A stretch of DNA of 64,000 bases from Nymphaea colorata (GCF_008831285.2 NC_045143.1:9433503-9497502), one strand, 5' to 3'; shown: positions 13,887 through 26,318, counted from the stretch's first letter. Numbers and translations are program-made. Notes: a model not told the origin generated them from the letters alone.

Positions 13887-15413
13887 TCACGTATCCCTGC
13901 TAATGAGCTTCACCGGAAAACCGCCCTTCATTTTGGATGTCAAATTCGCCACGTAATCGGGTTCGAATTTCGGCATTGCAGGTACGACTCTGAACTGTCG
14001 AAGAACGGCGGCAGCGACGCTTTTCATCTGGACGAACGCCATCTCCTTCCCCAGGCACACCCTCGGCCCTCCCTGGAACACCGGGTATTTGTACGGATCC
14101 TCTGCCACGAACCTCCACTTCCCCTCCGCTTCGTCCTTCCGCAGCCACCTCTCCGGCCGGAACTCCTCCCAGTCCTTGCCCCACAGCGACTCCAGCCTCC
14201 CCATGGCGTAGGGATGGTACGCCACCCTGGCGCCCTTCGGCACGAAGGTGCCGTCCGGCAGGACGTCGTCCTCGGCCGCCCCTTTAGTGTCGTGCGGCAC
14301 AGGCGGATACAGCCGCATGCTCTCGCAGATGGCGGCATGCAAATACTGCATCTCCTTCACCTTCTCGAAGCCAACAACTTCGCTGCCGAAGTTGGAGATC
14401 TCCCGGAGAATCTCCTCTTCTGCGTGTTTGTGACTGGAAATCAGCCAGAAGAACCACGTGAGCGCTGCCGACGTCGTATCCCTGCCGGCGAGCATGAAGC
14501 TGACGACTATGTCCTTGACGAACCTCTCGTCCGCACCGCATGTCTCCAGGAACCTCGACAAGAGATCCGAGTTCTCCGTCTCGGATTTAGCGGCCGTCGC
14601 CAGCTGAGACTTCCTCTCACGAATCAACTTTGCGGCGAAGTCATTGATAATGCGGACGGAATCAAAGAGCCGCTTCTCGGATCCGATACGGAGAGCTCGT
14701 TTAAGCTTCCACACGAACCAGACGGCAGTGGTGAGGCGCTGGCCAGTCAGCCAGACGGCGTCGTCGAAGGCCGCGGCGAAGTCGGATGCAGGCGCGTCTG
14801 GGTCCAGGCAGCCGGGATCCGAGCCGAAGGCGATTTTACATATGTTATCGAAGGCAAACCGCTGGAGCGCGTCTTGGAGATCCAGAACCGTCTTACACTT
14901 GGCGGCGGAGGAGAGTAGGGGGAGGAGCCGGCCGGAGACCTCCGAGAGCACGGCGACGTCAACGAACCGGCGGAGGGAGCGCGTGCTGAACTCATGGCTG
15001 GCCAACTTCCTTTGGATCTTCCAGGTTTCGCCGTCGGCGTTGAAGATGCCGTCGCCGAGGAAGTCTCGGATGGCGGAGTTCATGAGCGGGCCTTTTGGGT
15101 AGGCCTCGAACCGAGTCTTGAGCATGTGCTCGACGTTGGCGGGGTTGGCGGTGACGATGAGGCAGGAACCGAAGGGACCGCGGAAGGTGATGGTGTGAGT
15201 TGGGGAGCGGCGGATGAGGCCGGTGACGTACTGGGGGAGACGATCGCCGTTGGCGGCGATGGCCAGCGCCGACCCGATTAACGGGTAGGACTTGGGCCCG
15301 TAAGTGGCGGAGGCAGCGGTAGTGGTCTTGGGCTTGAGCAGGAGAAAGAGGAGAGGAAGGGCGAAGGTGGCGAATAGGAGGAATGGCAGAGAGAGCTCGA
15401 GGACATCTGCCAT
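13887..15413 (-). CDS. Cytochrome P450, CYP94 family, divergent intact copy
   Basis: Intronless frame of 508 codons, the usual CYP94 length and structure. Residues 6-28 form the hydrophobic ER anchor, followed by the hinge YGPKSYPLIG (38-47). Family hallmarks are TANPANVEHMLKTRF (88-102) and GDGIFNADGETWKIQRKLAS (120-139). The I-helix oxygen-activation motif is AGRDTTS (309-315), the K-helix ESMR (364-367), FRPERW (418-423) and the haem loop FQGGPRVCLG with Cys453. All catalytic features are intact. CYP94 enzymes omega-hydroxylate fatty acids or jasmonoyl-isoleucine; which one applies here is not readable. The protein is clearly more distant from the array copies than those are from each other, and its flanks are not part of the duplicated unit. 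The start was chosen as the first Met of the anchor. Confidence 0.95.
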   Translation of the reverse strand: MADVLELSLPFLLFATFALPLLFLLLKPKTTTAASATYGPKSYPLIGSALAIAANGDRLPQYVTGLIRRSPTHTITFRGPFGSCLIVTANPANVEHMLKTRFEAYPKGPLMNSAIRDFLGDGIFNADGETWKIQRKLASHEFSTRSLRRFVDVAVLSEVSGRLLPLLSSAAKCKTVLDLQDALQRFAFDNICKIAFGSDPGCLDPDAPASDFAAAFDDAVWLTGQRLTTAVWFVWKLKRALRIGSEKRLFDSVRIINDFAAKLIRERKSQLATAAKSETENSDLLSRFLETCGADERFVKDIVVSFMLAGRDTTSAALTWFFWLISSHKHAEEEILREISNFGSEVVGFEKVKEMQYLHAAICESMRLYPPVPHDTKGAAEDDVLPDGTFVPKGARVAYHPYAMGRLESLWGKDWEEFRPERWLRKDEAEGKWRFVAEDPYKYPVFQGGPRVCLGKEMAFVQMKSVAAAVLRQFRVVPAMPKFEPDYVANLTSKMKGGFPVKLISRDT

Positions 15414-16895
15414 GGTTGCTTGCCCTCAAATTTTTGGGACGTTCTTAGGTAGTTAGCAGCAACAACAAGTTTCAAGAGTTTTCGTTCTAATAATATCCAC
15501 AGTATCGCTCGTTCCAATTTTATCGGATAAAATTATCTGAAAACAAATGAGAAAAAAAAATCAGTCCACAAGAACTAAAATTCTTGAAAAAGTTGATCAT
15601 TTTGATGAAGCAGAAACGAAATTCAAGAATAAAAGAACTTACCTTTAATGCTACGTCATGACTTCCTGATCGATTATATGCAAATTTGTAAAAAATATGA
15701 TACTCACTAGTAACTACATTTAAGATCAAGTGTTTTTATGTTGTCATAAAGATTGCAACAATGAATGAGTTCTTCCTCCGTTTTGCTTCAGTTCCTCTTC
15801 TTCGAGTCTTCTGGCACATTTGACGCTGACATACATTGATTGATAAACAAAAGATCATCAAAGAAAAATCCTTATCAGTAAATATGAAAACCAATATACT
15901 TTTGAAGATTTAACATCATCCGTTCATTTATCATTTATTTGGCGGCTCGACTTATACTTTCCTGGACCACAAGGGTTGTTGCGATGGACGACTTATACTT
16001 TTGAAGATCTATGTTTGTTCTGCAAAAGAAGAGCACTGATATATAAGTTTAAGTATAACTAAGGCATCATATCAAATCAGTATTAGATCTTAGGAAAAAA
16101 TGAGAAACTTCAGTCTTATTGAAAGAATAGGATTAGCTTCATGGTGTAATATATTGTTATTGTTTTATAAATCATAAATAAGATCTAAAAAGTAAGATAT
16201 ATTCATAAAACACTGAAATTTGCTCTAAAAAGTAAGATATATTCATAAAACACTGAAACAAATATTTTATGAATCTACTTCAATTTTTTCGTACGAACAC
16301 ATGAAACTGTAAGAACGTGTTACTATCACCGAATAACCACTTCAGCACTGTTTGACAACATTTACACCTTGTCAATACGTAATGAACTTGTCCAAAAAAA
16401 AAAAAAAAATTGATAGGGTATTGTAACAAGTGTTTAATGAATATGCCCCACTTTTTGACGTAAATTCACAAGATGCTAACAATATGTTATGGTTACCAAA
16501 CTGCCTTTTAAAAATAGTTTGGCAGCAAAAACATTGAGGATGTGTCTAATGGATCTGATTCAAATATTGTTCTAGTGTTCTATACCTATTCTAACTATTA
16601 AGTGTCGCCGAGAATTTTCTTGTTGCCTCCCTGGTTCGATGGTAACTTAATTTTCGTCGTTCAGATTTCATATAATACATATTTTTCATTGATAACAAAG
16701 TCCCTGCAGCCAACAAAAATTAACGATGAAACGACACACGAGCTCGACCAAATTACTTGTTACCACATTTACTTCTTGTTACATAATTTTGCCCGTTGTT
16801 TTTCTTTACAAAAATTTAAAAAAAATTGACGTATATGTTCAATAGTTTCCGTCGGCAGGCACCAAACCAAAGATGTCAAAATCAAGGGTCCTCCT
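15414..16895. other. 5' region of the first P450 gene; AT-rich
   Basis: No other gene seen. A 40-bp near-perfect tandem repeat (1.9 copies) begins at 16184 and 16224 with TCTAAAAAGTAAGATATA. No convincing TATA box was fixed for the gene. Confidence 0.5.
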
Positions 16896-17146
16896 AGGCC
16901 TGACTTGATTTTTAATATTATTTTAATTTAATAATGATATATATTTTATTATTAAAAATATATTTTATGTTTGATTTTTTTTTATTTTATATTTAAAAAA
17001 ATTATTTTTTATTTTAACGGAGCTAGGCTGGGTTTGAGCTCAGATGTTGGGTATTGAGCTGGGCCCGAACTCAATTTTTGAGTTTCGAGCTGGCCTGAAC
17101 CCCACTCTTACCGGGCCGAGCCGGGCCCGGCCGATGCCCAGGCCCA
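16896..17146. mobile_element. Short nonautonomous hAT element, 251 bp, with target duplication
   Basis: Flanked by the perfect direct repeat GGTCCTCCT (16887-16895 and 17147-17155), fitting an 8-bp hAT target duplication. The right end reverse-complemented reads GGGCCTGGGCATCGGCCG; the left begins AGGCCTGACTTG. The core is AT-rich and the right arm is rich in GGGCCCGG. Same family as the element at 38989. Confidence 0.75.
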
Positions 17147-17155
17147 GGTCCTCCT

Positions 17156-17690
17156 GCGCACTACTAATTTTCAAATACAAACAATACCACCCACCTGCCA
17201 CAATAAATCACACGCATACGTAACGATAGAAGTACAAACATGAAATTTTATGTTTCTCATATATGTCCAAGACATTCTTAAGAACAAAGGAGGACTTTCT
17301 GCATGTCGGGATGTAAGTGGTTTGGATTGGGGTCGGATCCATCCTTTGTATAATAGGAATATAACTAAGACGGTTTTGGATATGGAGTCCAATTGAGGAC
17401 CACTGAATAGGAATTTAACTACCGTAGGTCTGATATTTATGTATAATCGACTCAGAATTTTTGAAAATCTAACACGAATTAGGACTATCAAGCTGCATGT
17501 CTAGTGCGAAACCTGTTGGTAATTGGATATGAGTTTCTTTTATCACCCTGAACTAAATTGGTGCGGAGAAGGAATCGATAATGTGGTATACCAGATCTAT
17601 TACATCCATAAAAGTGAAAAAGCATCCAGTTCAAAAATCCTAGGCAACAAATTTTTCATAATGAGCCATTTTGAAAGCACTTTTGTTATT
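17156..17690. other. Intergenic, nothing recognised
   Basis: Short frames only. Confidence 0.4.
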
Positions 17691-17699
17691 TTAATCTCG

Positions 17700-17930
17700 A
17701 GAAGGCATAGCCCGGTCAGATTGGTGGGTCAGTGAGAACTTAGACGTCAGTTCGATTCCATTCTCTTAGATGCTATTCTTTTAGGATGTAACTAGTGGCA
17801 GTGCGACACTTTAGTTGATAGAGTATATCATGGATCTACTGAGCTCATGAAACAGCCCTGGCAGGGAGAAGAGGGAATGGCTTGGGCTCTTGTTCGGGTG
17901 GTGGCTTTTGCACTACGAAGAAAAGGCTTT
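17700..17930 (+). repeat. SINE-like sequence, copy 1
   Basis: GGCATAGCCCGGTCAGATTGG is followed about 45 bp later by GTTCGATTCC, resembling the A and B boxes of a tRNA-derived RNA polymerase III promoter. AGTGGCAGTGCGACA follows. The arrangement recurs at 18147. No poly-A tail or target duplication was confirmed. Confidence 0.35.
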
Positions 17931-18146
17931 TGTTATGAAGTTTGAAGACTAGGCCACACTAGATCAATCAGTCTTACTATAGTATCCCTAAAACCATAGC
18001 ACTTTAAGAGCTCTAGTTCTATTCTCATGAGCATCACCTTAATAAGGCAAGCCAGTACCTTGGCTCGACAAGACAAAATTACTTCAAACATTTCTGAAAA
18101 GTCAATGTTCCATATGCAAGAACAACAATGCGTCATCTATTGCCTG

Positions 18147-18360
18147 AAGGGGCATAGCGTACGTCGGGCTTGATGCCCATATAAAGGCAGACTTTTAGTT
18201 TGATTCCTATGAGCGTTGTGATTTTGTGTCTTTAAGTGGTAGTGCACGACATTCAAGTTGAAGGATACACCATTGCTATCGCTGACACCAACGCAACTCA
18301 AAACGCCACCCACCAAATCTGCTAAAAGACAAAGGGACCTGGCCAAAAAAACTTACCAAG
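18147..18360 (+). repeat. SINE-like sequence, copy 2
   Basis: GGGCATAGCGTACGTCGGG, then GTTTGATTCC, then AGTGGTAGTGCACGACA occur in the same order and with similar spacing as at 17700. The two look like diverged copies of one element. Confidence 0.33.
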
Positions 18361-18756
18361 AAACATGAATATAAATCAGCATAAATCATGCGCATCTTGA
18401 AAGGGATGGATTCTAGACTAAAATAACTACTGGATTGAATTCGACGGAATTCAATAATTTAATGAAGCATTACCAAAAGACGGAATCAGAATTTTTTGAC
18501 CGAAATCTGCAATCCGAAATATTTTCTTTCATTTACATTCCAACTATATTGGTGTCCAGGCATATATGGCCAGGCGTTGCGTTTTTCTACCTCATTTTTC
18601 CACCTCATAATACAGATTTGAACATGCTCATCTGGCCTGAACAGTCCAAGAAGCGTCATATATGGACGTCCTGCCAAGCAGCTTGTTCCCTAGGAAAAGC
18701 TTCTCTCGCGCATCCATCTTCCATCCATGTCATAAGCTTATGAGGTGGAAAAAACT

Positions 18757-19733
18757 TAGTGGCGGAGCCAAAAATTTTTTGGCTAATGGGCACCATTGTA
18801 AAAATTTTCATTTTTTGATGGGGCACAACAAATATAAGTAAGTAGATAATTGTAAGACATTTATATAAAAAATATAAAAAATGTTCCTGATGTGAGCAAC
18901 TGCCCATGCTAGCCTATATGTTGCCCCCCTACTAATCCAACTGCATGAGAGAACAATGACAATAATGTACCCTTTTAATTTATACCTCACTTCATCACTT
19001 GAGAGGTAAAAACATAAAAAGTCTAAATGAATTGAAATAATGGTGCACCTCTATACTATGCCTTGGTTGTGTTGAAAACTAAGATCTAAGAGAAGGAAGT
19101 TCTTCTATAAATTCCAAAACTATACGGTGGAAGTAAAGTGTTTTGAATTTGCAGAATTTCTTACAGCATTATTTATTCATTTATTTATTGGCTTAGTTCT
19201 TTTTTCTTTGAAATCCCTTTTTCATGAGACATCAGATATTTTTCTAAGCGTGAATTCCAAACCGACCCGAAACGTATTAAACTATCGGCTGCTCAAAGTC
19301 AAATGACCAAAAATGAGGAGCTCCTCCAATAAAAACAAAATCCAACGAAAAGTCCAAAAAAGCACAGAAAAAAAAGGATGAAAATGCGCTGAAGCATTTC
19401 TCCTGGCACAGCCACATGGCAGTCATACGAGGGCCCAATGAAAGGTATTTCTCCATTCGATTTTAAATCCACAATTTTTTACATTAAAGTGTGGATTTGA
19501 AAAACATATTTGGCGGTAAATGCTGAAATTCATAGTTTGATACAATTGTGGATTTCAGCAATCATAGATTTGAAATTTTATCGGATTTAAGATTATAAAA
19601 TTTAAAATTTTAAAAAACATCAACATGTAAGTAAAAAGAAACTATTCAAATATATTAATACAAAATTAAGAAAAATTTTGGGTTTTGTATGGACAGTTGC
19701 CTACACTTAGTCTACACCACCCTCCGCCCCTGA
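18757..19733. mobile_element. Element with AGTGGCGGAG-type ends, in the inverted unit
   Basis: The left end is AGTGGCGGAGCC and the right end reverse-complemented is AGGGGCGGAGG, giving short inverted termini. A shorter sister lies in opposite orientation at 32752-33301, so the insertion is older than the inverted duplication. It is missing from the corresponding places of the units at 46-48 and 55-56 kb. No transposase is seen. Confidence 0.45.
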
Positions 19734-21163
19734 GCATAGTCTCTGTTCGCTGCATCACAATATACCTTTTATTAATCCCTCTGTTTTATTAGGAGTTACC
19801 AGCAGCACTTTTCCGTCATTTATGTGCAGTATTGGCTTTACAGACACAGCAGCATAAACATCCACTTTTATGGATCATAACATGAAAAACAAAAAGTAAA
19901 TTTAGCTATCTTCGTAAACAAAAAAGATTTTGGGGGAATGAAATGGATATGGGCCGAAACTGCATCTGTTTGACCAAGGTAGGCTGAGGCATTTGAAACA
20001 ATAGGTTTAGTTGTCCAGTGTTTGAAGGGACTGCCATTTTTTTTTTCTGACCCTGCAAAACTTTTTAAAAGATGTTTTATTGAGAAAAAAAATTATTTAC
20101 CCTCAAACGCCCGCATAGTAAAGTATCTGACAAAAAAGTTTTTTTTTTTTTTGAAAAATTAGCTCGGTGAACCTTGAGACGTTTCCTTCTGATATAAACT
20201 TTTATTTTCTCTTTCGCTTCTCCCACTGGTTGATGGTGATCAGCCCTTGTCCACTAGTGAGCCCACTATTTAAGCGTGACTAAAAGAATTCAAACAAGTT
20301 CTAGAAGAAAGTACTTTTTAGGAACGGGTTGGAAGTTGTCGCTGGCATCAAACGCCCCCGATAAAGTATCGCAACAAAAAAGTGTTTTGAAAAAGTACGG
20401 CAGGCAGCCGTAGCTTCGTCAACCTTGGGATGTTTCCTTTTGGTATAAATTTTCATTTTCTCTTTCGCTTCTCCCACTGGTTGATGGTGACCAGCCCTTG
20501 TTGACTAGTGAGCCCATTATTTAAGCGTGACTATTTAGGAACACATGCGCATATTTAAAAATACAGTTTGGTTTTCATTTTGGTTTCAACTTGATTTCTA
20601 CCATTGGATTACTTTAGTCAAGGCTCATCTTATCTCATCCCAATGGCATAGAAGGGTAAGTTAGCTACCCATGTTACACGCCCACACACAAAATTCAATG
20701 GTGCCGTGTGGTAGATGATGTAGATGGTTAAAACTTAATAAATTGTTTCACTAAATTCAAAATAGTCACGGTTTGCATAATGGTTTATTGTGACTTTAGT
20801 GATGATTTATAATTTTTTTAGCGACTTTGTTACAGTACCCATAGGAACTCAAGGGTCGTCATTTCTAAATACTTTTGATGTTATTTGAGAAGAATAACAT
20901 TATGTTACGGTCTAACCCAAAAAATAGTTGTTTCATGAATCTGCCCTACCTCTTGAGGTAGATGCAGGAGGCGCCAAATCGGCTTCTCTGCTCCATTACT
21001 TTTGAGGAGCTCTCTTATATAGGGCACATTACTACGAAGAGATATTATTACAAAAAGGCATCAATAAAATCAGGAAACTAATAAAGTTAGCTACAGGCGT
21101 GGCTCAATCTGGAATATTCTGCTCCCTTACGCCAAATAAGCAGCTGAATTTTGCTGATGAGCA
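19734..21163 (+). repeat. Duplicated P450 upstream block, inverted copy
   Basis: Reverse complement of the blocks at about 31900-32750, 46700-48250, 55100-56000 and 63480-64000. A roughly 170-bp segment containing CTCCCACTGGTTGATGGTGA and GAGCCCA occurs twice here (20200 and 20460). The last 180 bp match 63480-63660 in reverse complement, so this is distal promoter DNA placed directly against the truncated gene. Confidence 0.75.
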
Positions 21164-22321
21164 GGCAACGGCATCTTCAATGCCGACGGGAAGACTTGGA
21201 AGGTGCAGAGGAAGTTAGCCAGCCACGAATTCAACACCCGATCGCTGCGTAAATTCGTTGAGACCGCCGTGAAGTCGGAGATCTCCGGCCGCCTCATCCC
21301 GCTTTTCACCTCTGCTGCGGCCGGAAAAACCGTCTTGGACCTCCAGGATGTGCTTCAGCGGTTCGCCTTCGATAACATCTGCAAGGTCGCTTTCGGTTCG
21401 GATCCCAGCTGCCTCGACCTCAATCTGCCTCCCTCTGAGTTCACCTCGGCTTTCAACCTCGCAGTGCGAATCTCGAGCGAGCGTTTCCGGGTCAGCTCTC
21501 CAATGGTCTGGAAAATCAAGGCTGCATTAGGATTGGGGATGGAGCGGCAACTCAGAGACGCCATCCGCGTCGTCGACGACTATGCCAGAAACCTTATCTG
21601 CGAGCGGCGGCAGAATCCGATCACTTCCCCGGAGGACTCCGACCTTCTGTCGAGATTTATGAGCTCGAGTGCTGGTGACGAGGAGTTCCTCAAAGACATA
21701 ATAATCAGTTTCCTGCTTGCCGGAATGGACACGACATCGGCCGCGTTGACATGGTTCTTCTGGTTGGTTTCCAACCACAAGCGCGTAGAGGAGGAGGTTC
21801 TGAAGGAGATATCGAGCATCAAAGAAGAAGCATTTGGCTTCGACGAAGCGAAAGAGATGCATTATTTGCACGCCGCGATCTGCGAGAGCATGAGATTGTA
21901 TCCGCCGGTGCCGACTGACGGCAAGTTCGCAGCCGAAGATGATGTTCTGCCGGACGGCACCGTGGTGCCGAAGGGGGCGGAGGTGATTTACGCTCCCTAT
22001 GCGATGGGGAGGCTGGAATTGTTGTGGGGTAAAGATTGGGAGGAGTTCCGGCCGGAGAGGTGGTTGCAGGAGGAAGGAGAGGGAGGGAACAGAAGGTTCG
22101 TGAACGAAGACCCTTACAAGTACCCTGTTTTCCAGGCAGGGCCGAGGGTGTGCTTGGGGAAGGAGATGGCCTTCATCCAGATGAAATGCATCGCTGCCAC
22201 CGTTCTCCGCGACTTTAGGGTTGTACCAGCGGTGCCCGACTTCCAGCCGGTGTTCGCATCCACACTGACTTCCAAGATGAAGGGCGGCTTTCCGGTGAGG
22301 ATTGTCCAAAGGAAGCCATGA
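21164..22321 (+). pseudogene. 5'-truncated CYP94 pseudogene
   Basis: Homology to the array genes starts abruptly at residue 121 (GNGIFNADGKTW) and runs without frameshift to the normal stop. I helix AGMDTTS, ESMR, FRPERW and the haem loop FQAGPRVCLG are all intact. In-frame TGA TGA lies just before the junction and the next in-frame Met is far inside, so no functional protein can start here. The membrane anchor, hinge and first substrate-recognition regions are lost. Over the shared part I count five differences from the gene at 30042, and at each of the five this copy agrees with the genes at 44800 and 53232. It is the only array member on the plus strand. Confidence 0.93.
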
Positions 22322-23093
22322 CAATGACCACCTGTATCTTTGTTCTTTCCTCCCTTTCCTCTGGCGCGTTTGGATTATTACTCTGTTTACTTCTTTCGGT
22401 TTTTTCAGTATTGGGTTTGTCCCAGTGTTTGCCCCCTTTGGTAGACGAGTCCTTCCCGGTACTTTTAGATGTAGAAAATATGGACATCCAGTCGGTATGT
22501 TTGAGCAGATATACACAAGTTACATATTTTCTTTATTTAATAGAAGTAGAACTTAAATTTTCTGTATTTATACAGATTTTATGTTCGTGATTTTCTATAT
22601 ATATATTTTTAAGTCTCGCATTGCTGACCATGTTTTAATCGAAATCCAGGGCTCGAATATGAGCATGAAAAGCACGAAAGTAGAGGCCCCCAAACACGAG
22701 ATAGTATGCTTGGAATGTCGTGAAGAAATTTACAAATGACAGCCGAGTGAAGAGCAAATCTCCGTCGTCCTTGTGAGTTGTAACAACATGGGGAGATGGA
22801 GCACAAATATTAGTTGAGGAATCTTCGTAATTTTATAAAAAATTATAAATTTAATATGCATTTTGAATGGAATCTGGCCAATTTTCAAAATGAAGAATAT
22901 TGAATATAGGATATTTATTGAAAACTAAATCTGATCGATTAACCTAATCCAATCAGAAGTCATTGCTTACATTGCTTAAAACGAAATCTGATAAGATTTC
23001 TTAACCAGATATTAATTTTTTTTTTCCATATCCTATTATTTCAGAACAGTTCAGTTAAATATCTAACCCAAACCACAAATATTGACATGCATA
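22322..23093 (+). repeat. Duplicated P450 3' flank, inverted copy
   Basis: Reverse complement of 44380-44795 and 52840-53230, including the GAGCATGAAAAGCACGAAAG segment. No gene of its own. Confidence 0.7.
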
Positions 23094-23225
23094 CTCCTCA
23101 TTGCCTGTACCACCTATTGTTTGATATCGTTCGGCTGCTTATGAACAGTTTTGCACAAAAAACCTCTTTTTCTTCATCCAAGTATGGCCCCAAATGTTTC
23201 CCCATAATAGGTTCATCAATTTCCT
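23094..23225 (+). pseudogene. CYP94 N-terminal relic, inverted unit
   Basis: Decayed anchor and hinge of a second CYP94: IVRLLMNSF, then YGPKCFPIIGSSISF (compare IVRLLMNSF and YGPKCHPIVGSGISF in the intact genes), ending at the same point as the relics at 42520, 51549 and 62007. The start-codon part found in the other units is missing here. Confidence 0.8.
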
Positions 23226-24954
23226 TCCATCAATTTACCACTATGCAAAAAAAAAAGGGAAAAAGGATTTAAATTCCATAGTTTATAGTCAAAACCTCAT
23301 GGTATTTCAGGTGGGATGGGAAGGGAGCCGACCTCAAATCCTTGGATCTGAAATCATATTGGATCTCAGAAGAAATAAAAACTTCTCTCATAAATATGGA
23401 AATGGAAAACAACTCTTTGTGGAGTATGAAATCGTTGTCTACATAGTGAATGGTCGATCTGCGCTGCAGACTTGAAGCCAGATTGAGCTGATGGATTTAA
23501 AAACATGGCGACTTGAGAATGATCGAACACGGCAAGCCTCAAGTTTTAAAATTTTCAAGTCTACCACGGTTGGATGTTTTTCTTGATCCAGATCCGTGGC
23601 TGGAGTTTGAACCCTCGGTCTGAAATCTGTGATTAGTCATTTTTCAGGAAATCGTGATTAATTAGAACAATTACAAAAGTCCCCAGAATCTAGATTCGAT
23701 CAAATTCCAAGATTTAGTATGATAAATTTACTTTCGCCAAAACCATACTTCTATAGATTTACTCAAATATATAGAAATAATCTTGTCATTTTCCGATTTA
23801 ACCAACTATTCTAGGGAAGCAGGTTTCGTGTTTGGAGGCAGACCACAAACAACGTGTTCAGGTCTTTCAAAATACAAAACAAAAACCATTTTCTCAGAAT
23901 AAAAAAAAAAGAAAGTAAAATAACGTACAAAAGAACCGTCATGGCAAAGGAAAGACTTTAAAGTTTATTTTATTTTTTATTTTTTATTTTTTTAAACGTG
24001 TTCATCTCCACGCAGAGAGCCGCTGATCATTCTTAGTAACCCGCTGTGAAGCTGGTATACCTAAAATTTTGTCCTTATGGTCATGACCAATGACAAACTT
24101 TAAAATATACATGAAGTCATTAAGGTGACGATTAGTAACGCACTTGTGAGGTGCACGGTAAAGTGAACTCAATATCATCGATTAGGATGTGTTGGAAGAG
24201 ACCTCATATTATATAGATTCATTGAGTTAGATAACAGCCTAACAATGTTGAAATTATTGATGGTTCGCGAGAGGCAAAGCTATCTTCTTATCTCATCACA
24301 AGTTCTCAACAACTTCAAGACTTGGGTGGTCTTATCATACACCATTCAATTTGAATAATGTACAATGCATCGTCAATGCGACACTCAGGCCGACCAAGTA
24401 TGTTATTTCTATAAAAACAAAAACCTTGACATAATTGAAATAACTTTCTTTTTCACTTTTCAGCATGCAGGTAAAACACAATTTGCATATGATTGATTGT
24501 TCTTTGACGTGCTTCTGTCAAAATGGACATCCAACTTCAACTGTGTCAATGTAGAATCAAACCTCACCTTGTTAATAATTTTTCTTACCAAATAAAACAA
24601 ACCATTTATGTGAGTTCTTTTCATGGCTATTCAAGAGTAAATCCTTTCGTGCTATAGAAAATGAAGACCCAACCCAAAACTTAAACCATTTGTTGACCGA
24701 CATAAATCAATCTTCTTCAGGGGCAGAACTATAAATTTTTTATGAGAGTGGCCAACTTACAGTTTTAAAATTTTAACAAGACCATGTTTTCCCTTTAATC
24801 CTGCTTGCCACTGTTTTGGGGTTTGGGTAGCCCTACAGTTAATCGTGATTGCCACTGTTTGCAACTTAGAGGAGCTCAGTCTTCACAAATATTATGAAAG
24901 AATGTTACTATCTGGCTGAGGTTTGAGGATAGGTAGTGTTGGGATCATGAAGGC
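23226..24954. repeat. Duplicated relic flank plus unassigned DNA
   Basis: 23226-24150 is the reverse complement of about 61110-62000, with sister copies at 41440-42510 and 51110-51540. 24160-24950 shows no gene and no clear match in the window. Confidence 0.6.
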
Positions 24955-25248
24955 AAGACTTCAGATTTGTTGGCAAAACAGACATTTTCTCACCAAAACA
25001 GACATTTTCTCACCAAGTCCGGTGGTTTCTTAGTCACGATCCATTATGGAACCATCCTATTATTATCAATTAGGCCCCAGTGTCCAACGGAAAAAATTTC
25101 AGTACGGCCGTTTATAATTTTTACAAATTTTACTGGTGCAACATTTTTCCTATTTTTTACGAATTGTGAAGGACGCATGAGTACTTTTTGAGAAAAGATC
25201 AATATGATTTATATTTTTTTTTCACACATTGCGGCGAGCCTGTCACTA
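24955..25248 (-). mobile_element. CACTA-like segment, inner part (inverted copy)
   Basis: Reverse complement of about 38600-38930 (TTCATAATTTGTAAAAAACA and neighbouring sequence). Interrupted at 25249 by a GGCCCG-rich element and resumed at 26319. Confidence 0.55.
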
Positions 25249-26318
25249 GGGGTGGGTATCCGGCCGGGCCACTAAAACCCGGCCCGGGTCGCCCCGTCGG
25301 GCTTGAAACCCGGCCCCGGCCCCGGCCCGATAATGTTGCCGGGCCGGGTACCGGGCCGAGTCCACCAAAATCAGGCCCAGCCCGGCCCGTTTGGTGGGCC
25401 GGGTTGGGTCGGATCTTCTTGCGCTCCAGTGAGTACGGTCCAACCCGTGCTCGATGTCCGCCCGTCACCGCTCGCCTGCTGAGTGTCGAATGGCAGTCGA
25501 TAGGGAGTGCCGAACGGCAGTCGATAGGGAGTGCCGAACGACAGTCGATAGGGTGGTGGTCTTTCACTGGCAGGCGGAAGGCACCCATCTTCGTGGCTGG
25601 CCGCCGGCGGATACCGCCAGGACGGCCGGCTATCGCCCACCGCGATGGCCGGTCGTCGCCCACCGAAAAACAGCTCAAAGGATCGAGAGAGGAAGAGGGA
25701 GAGGAAGCGGGAGCAGAGACGGAGAGGGAGAGTGGAGAGGGAGAAGAGGAGGAGAAGGGAGAGGGGAGCAGAGAGGGAGAGGGAGAGGAGGAGGAGGAGA
25801 AGGGGGCAGGAGCAGAGACGGAGACCAGAAGGTAGAGGGGGAGTGGAGAGGGAGAGGGATGCGGGAAGGGAGAGGAGGGAGACGGGAAGGGAGAGGAGGT
25901 AGAGTGGAGAGGGAGGCAAACGATGTCTCCCGGTGGTCTCTGCACTGAACATTGGTGGAAGCTCCAGCTGCTCCACTGTCGGTCGAACGAGAAGACGAGG
26001 GAGCCAGGGAGGTGCTTCCGCGAGGAGAGAGAAGATCGGGTGAGAAATGAAAAAACATTTAGGGTATGACAAGTTTTATATCAAATTTGGAAAATTACAA
26101 GAATGGTCCACCATATTTGCGAACTTTTCAGAAAAACGGTTATAATAACTTAATTTTCAGAAATTTATGATGCAACCGGGCGGGCCGGGCCACCGCCGGG
26201 CCAGCCTATCAGGCCCGGGCCCGGCCACCGCCAGGCCAGCCTATCCGGCACGGCCCGGCCCGGGTCCGCTGCCGGGCCAGGCCGGGCCGGCCCACCGGCG
26301 GCCCGGCCCAACACCGGA
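25249..26318. mobile_element. GGCCCG-rich hAT-like element inside the CACTA-like segment
   Basis: It starts AGGGGTGGGTATCCGGCC and ends GGCCCGGCCCAACACC, with dense GGCCCGG motifs in both arms. The core has a 22-bp sequence with GTCGATAGGGAGTGCCGAA repeated three times (25495-25560) and a long GA-rich tract (25670-25920). Frames across the GA tract are low-complexity artefacts. Compared with sister units, some CACTA-like sequence is missing at the insertion. Confidence 0.55.

Noticed and set aside
14214-14918. Plus-strand frame of 234 codons across the first P450
   Set aside because: Antisense shadow of the strongly GC-rich CYP94 coding sequence.
25188-26072. Several frames of 127-248 codons in the GGCCCG-rich element
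   Set aside because: Low-complexity Arg/Glu/Gly or Ser/Pro/Leu translations of GA-rich and GGCCCG-rich repeats.
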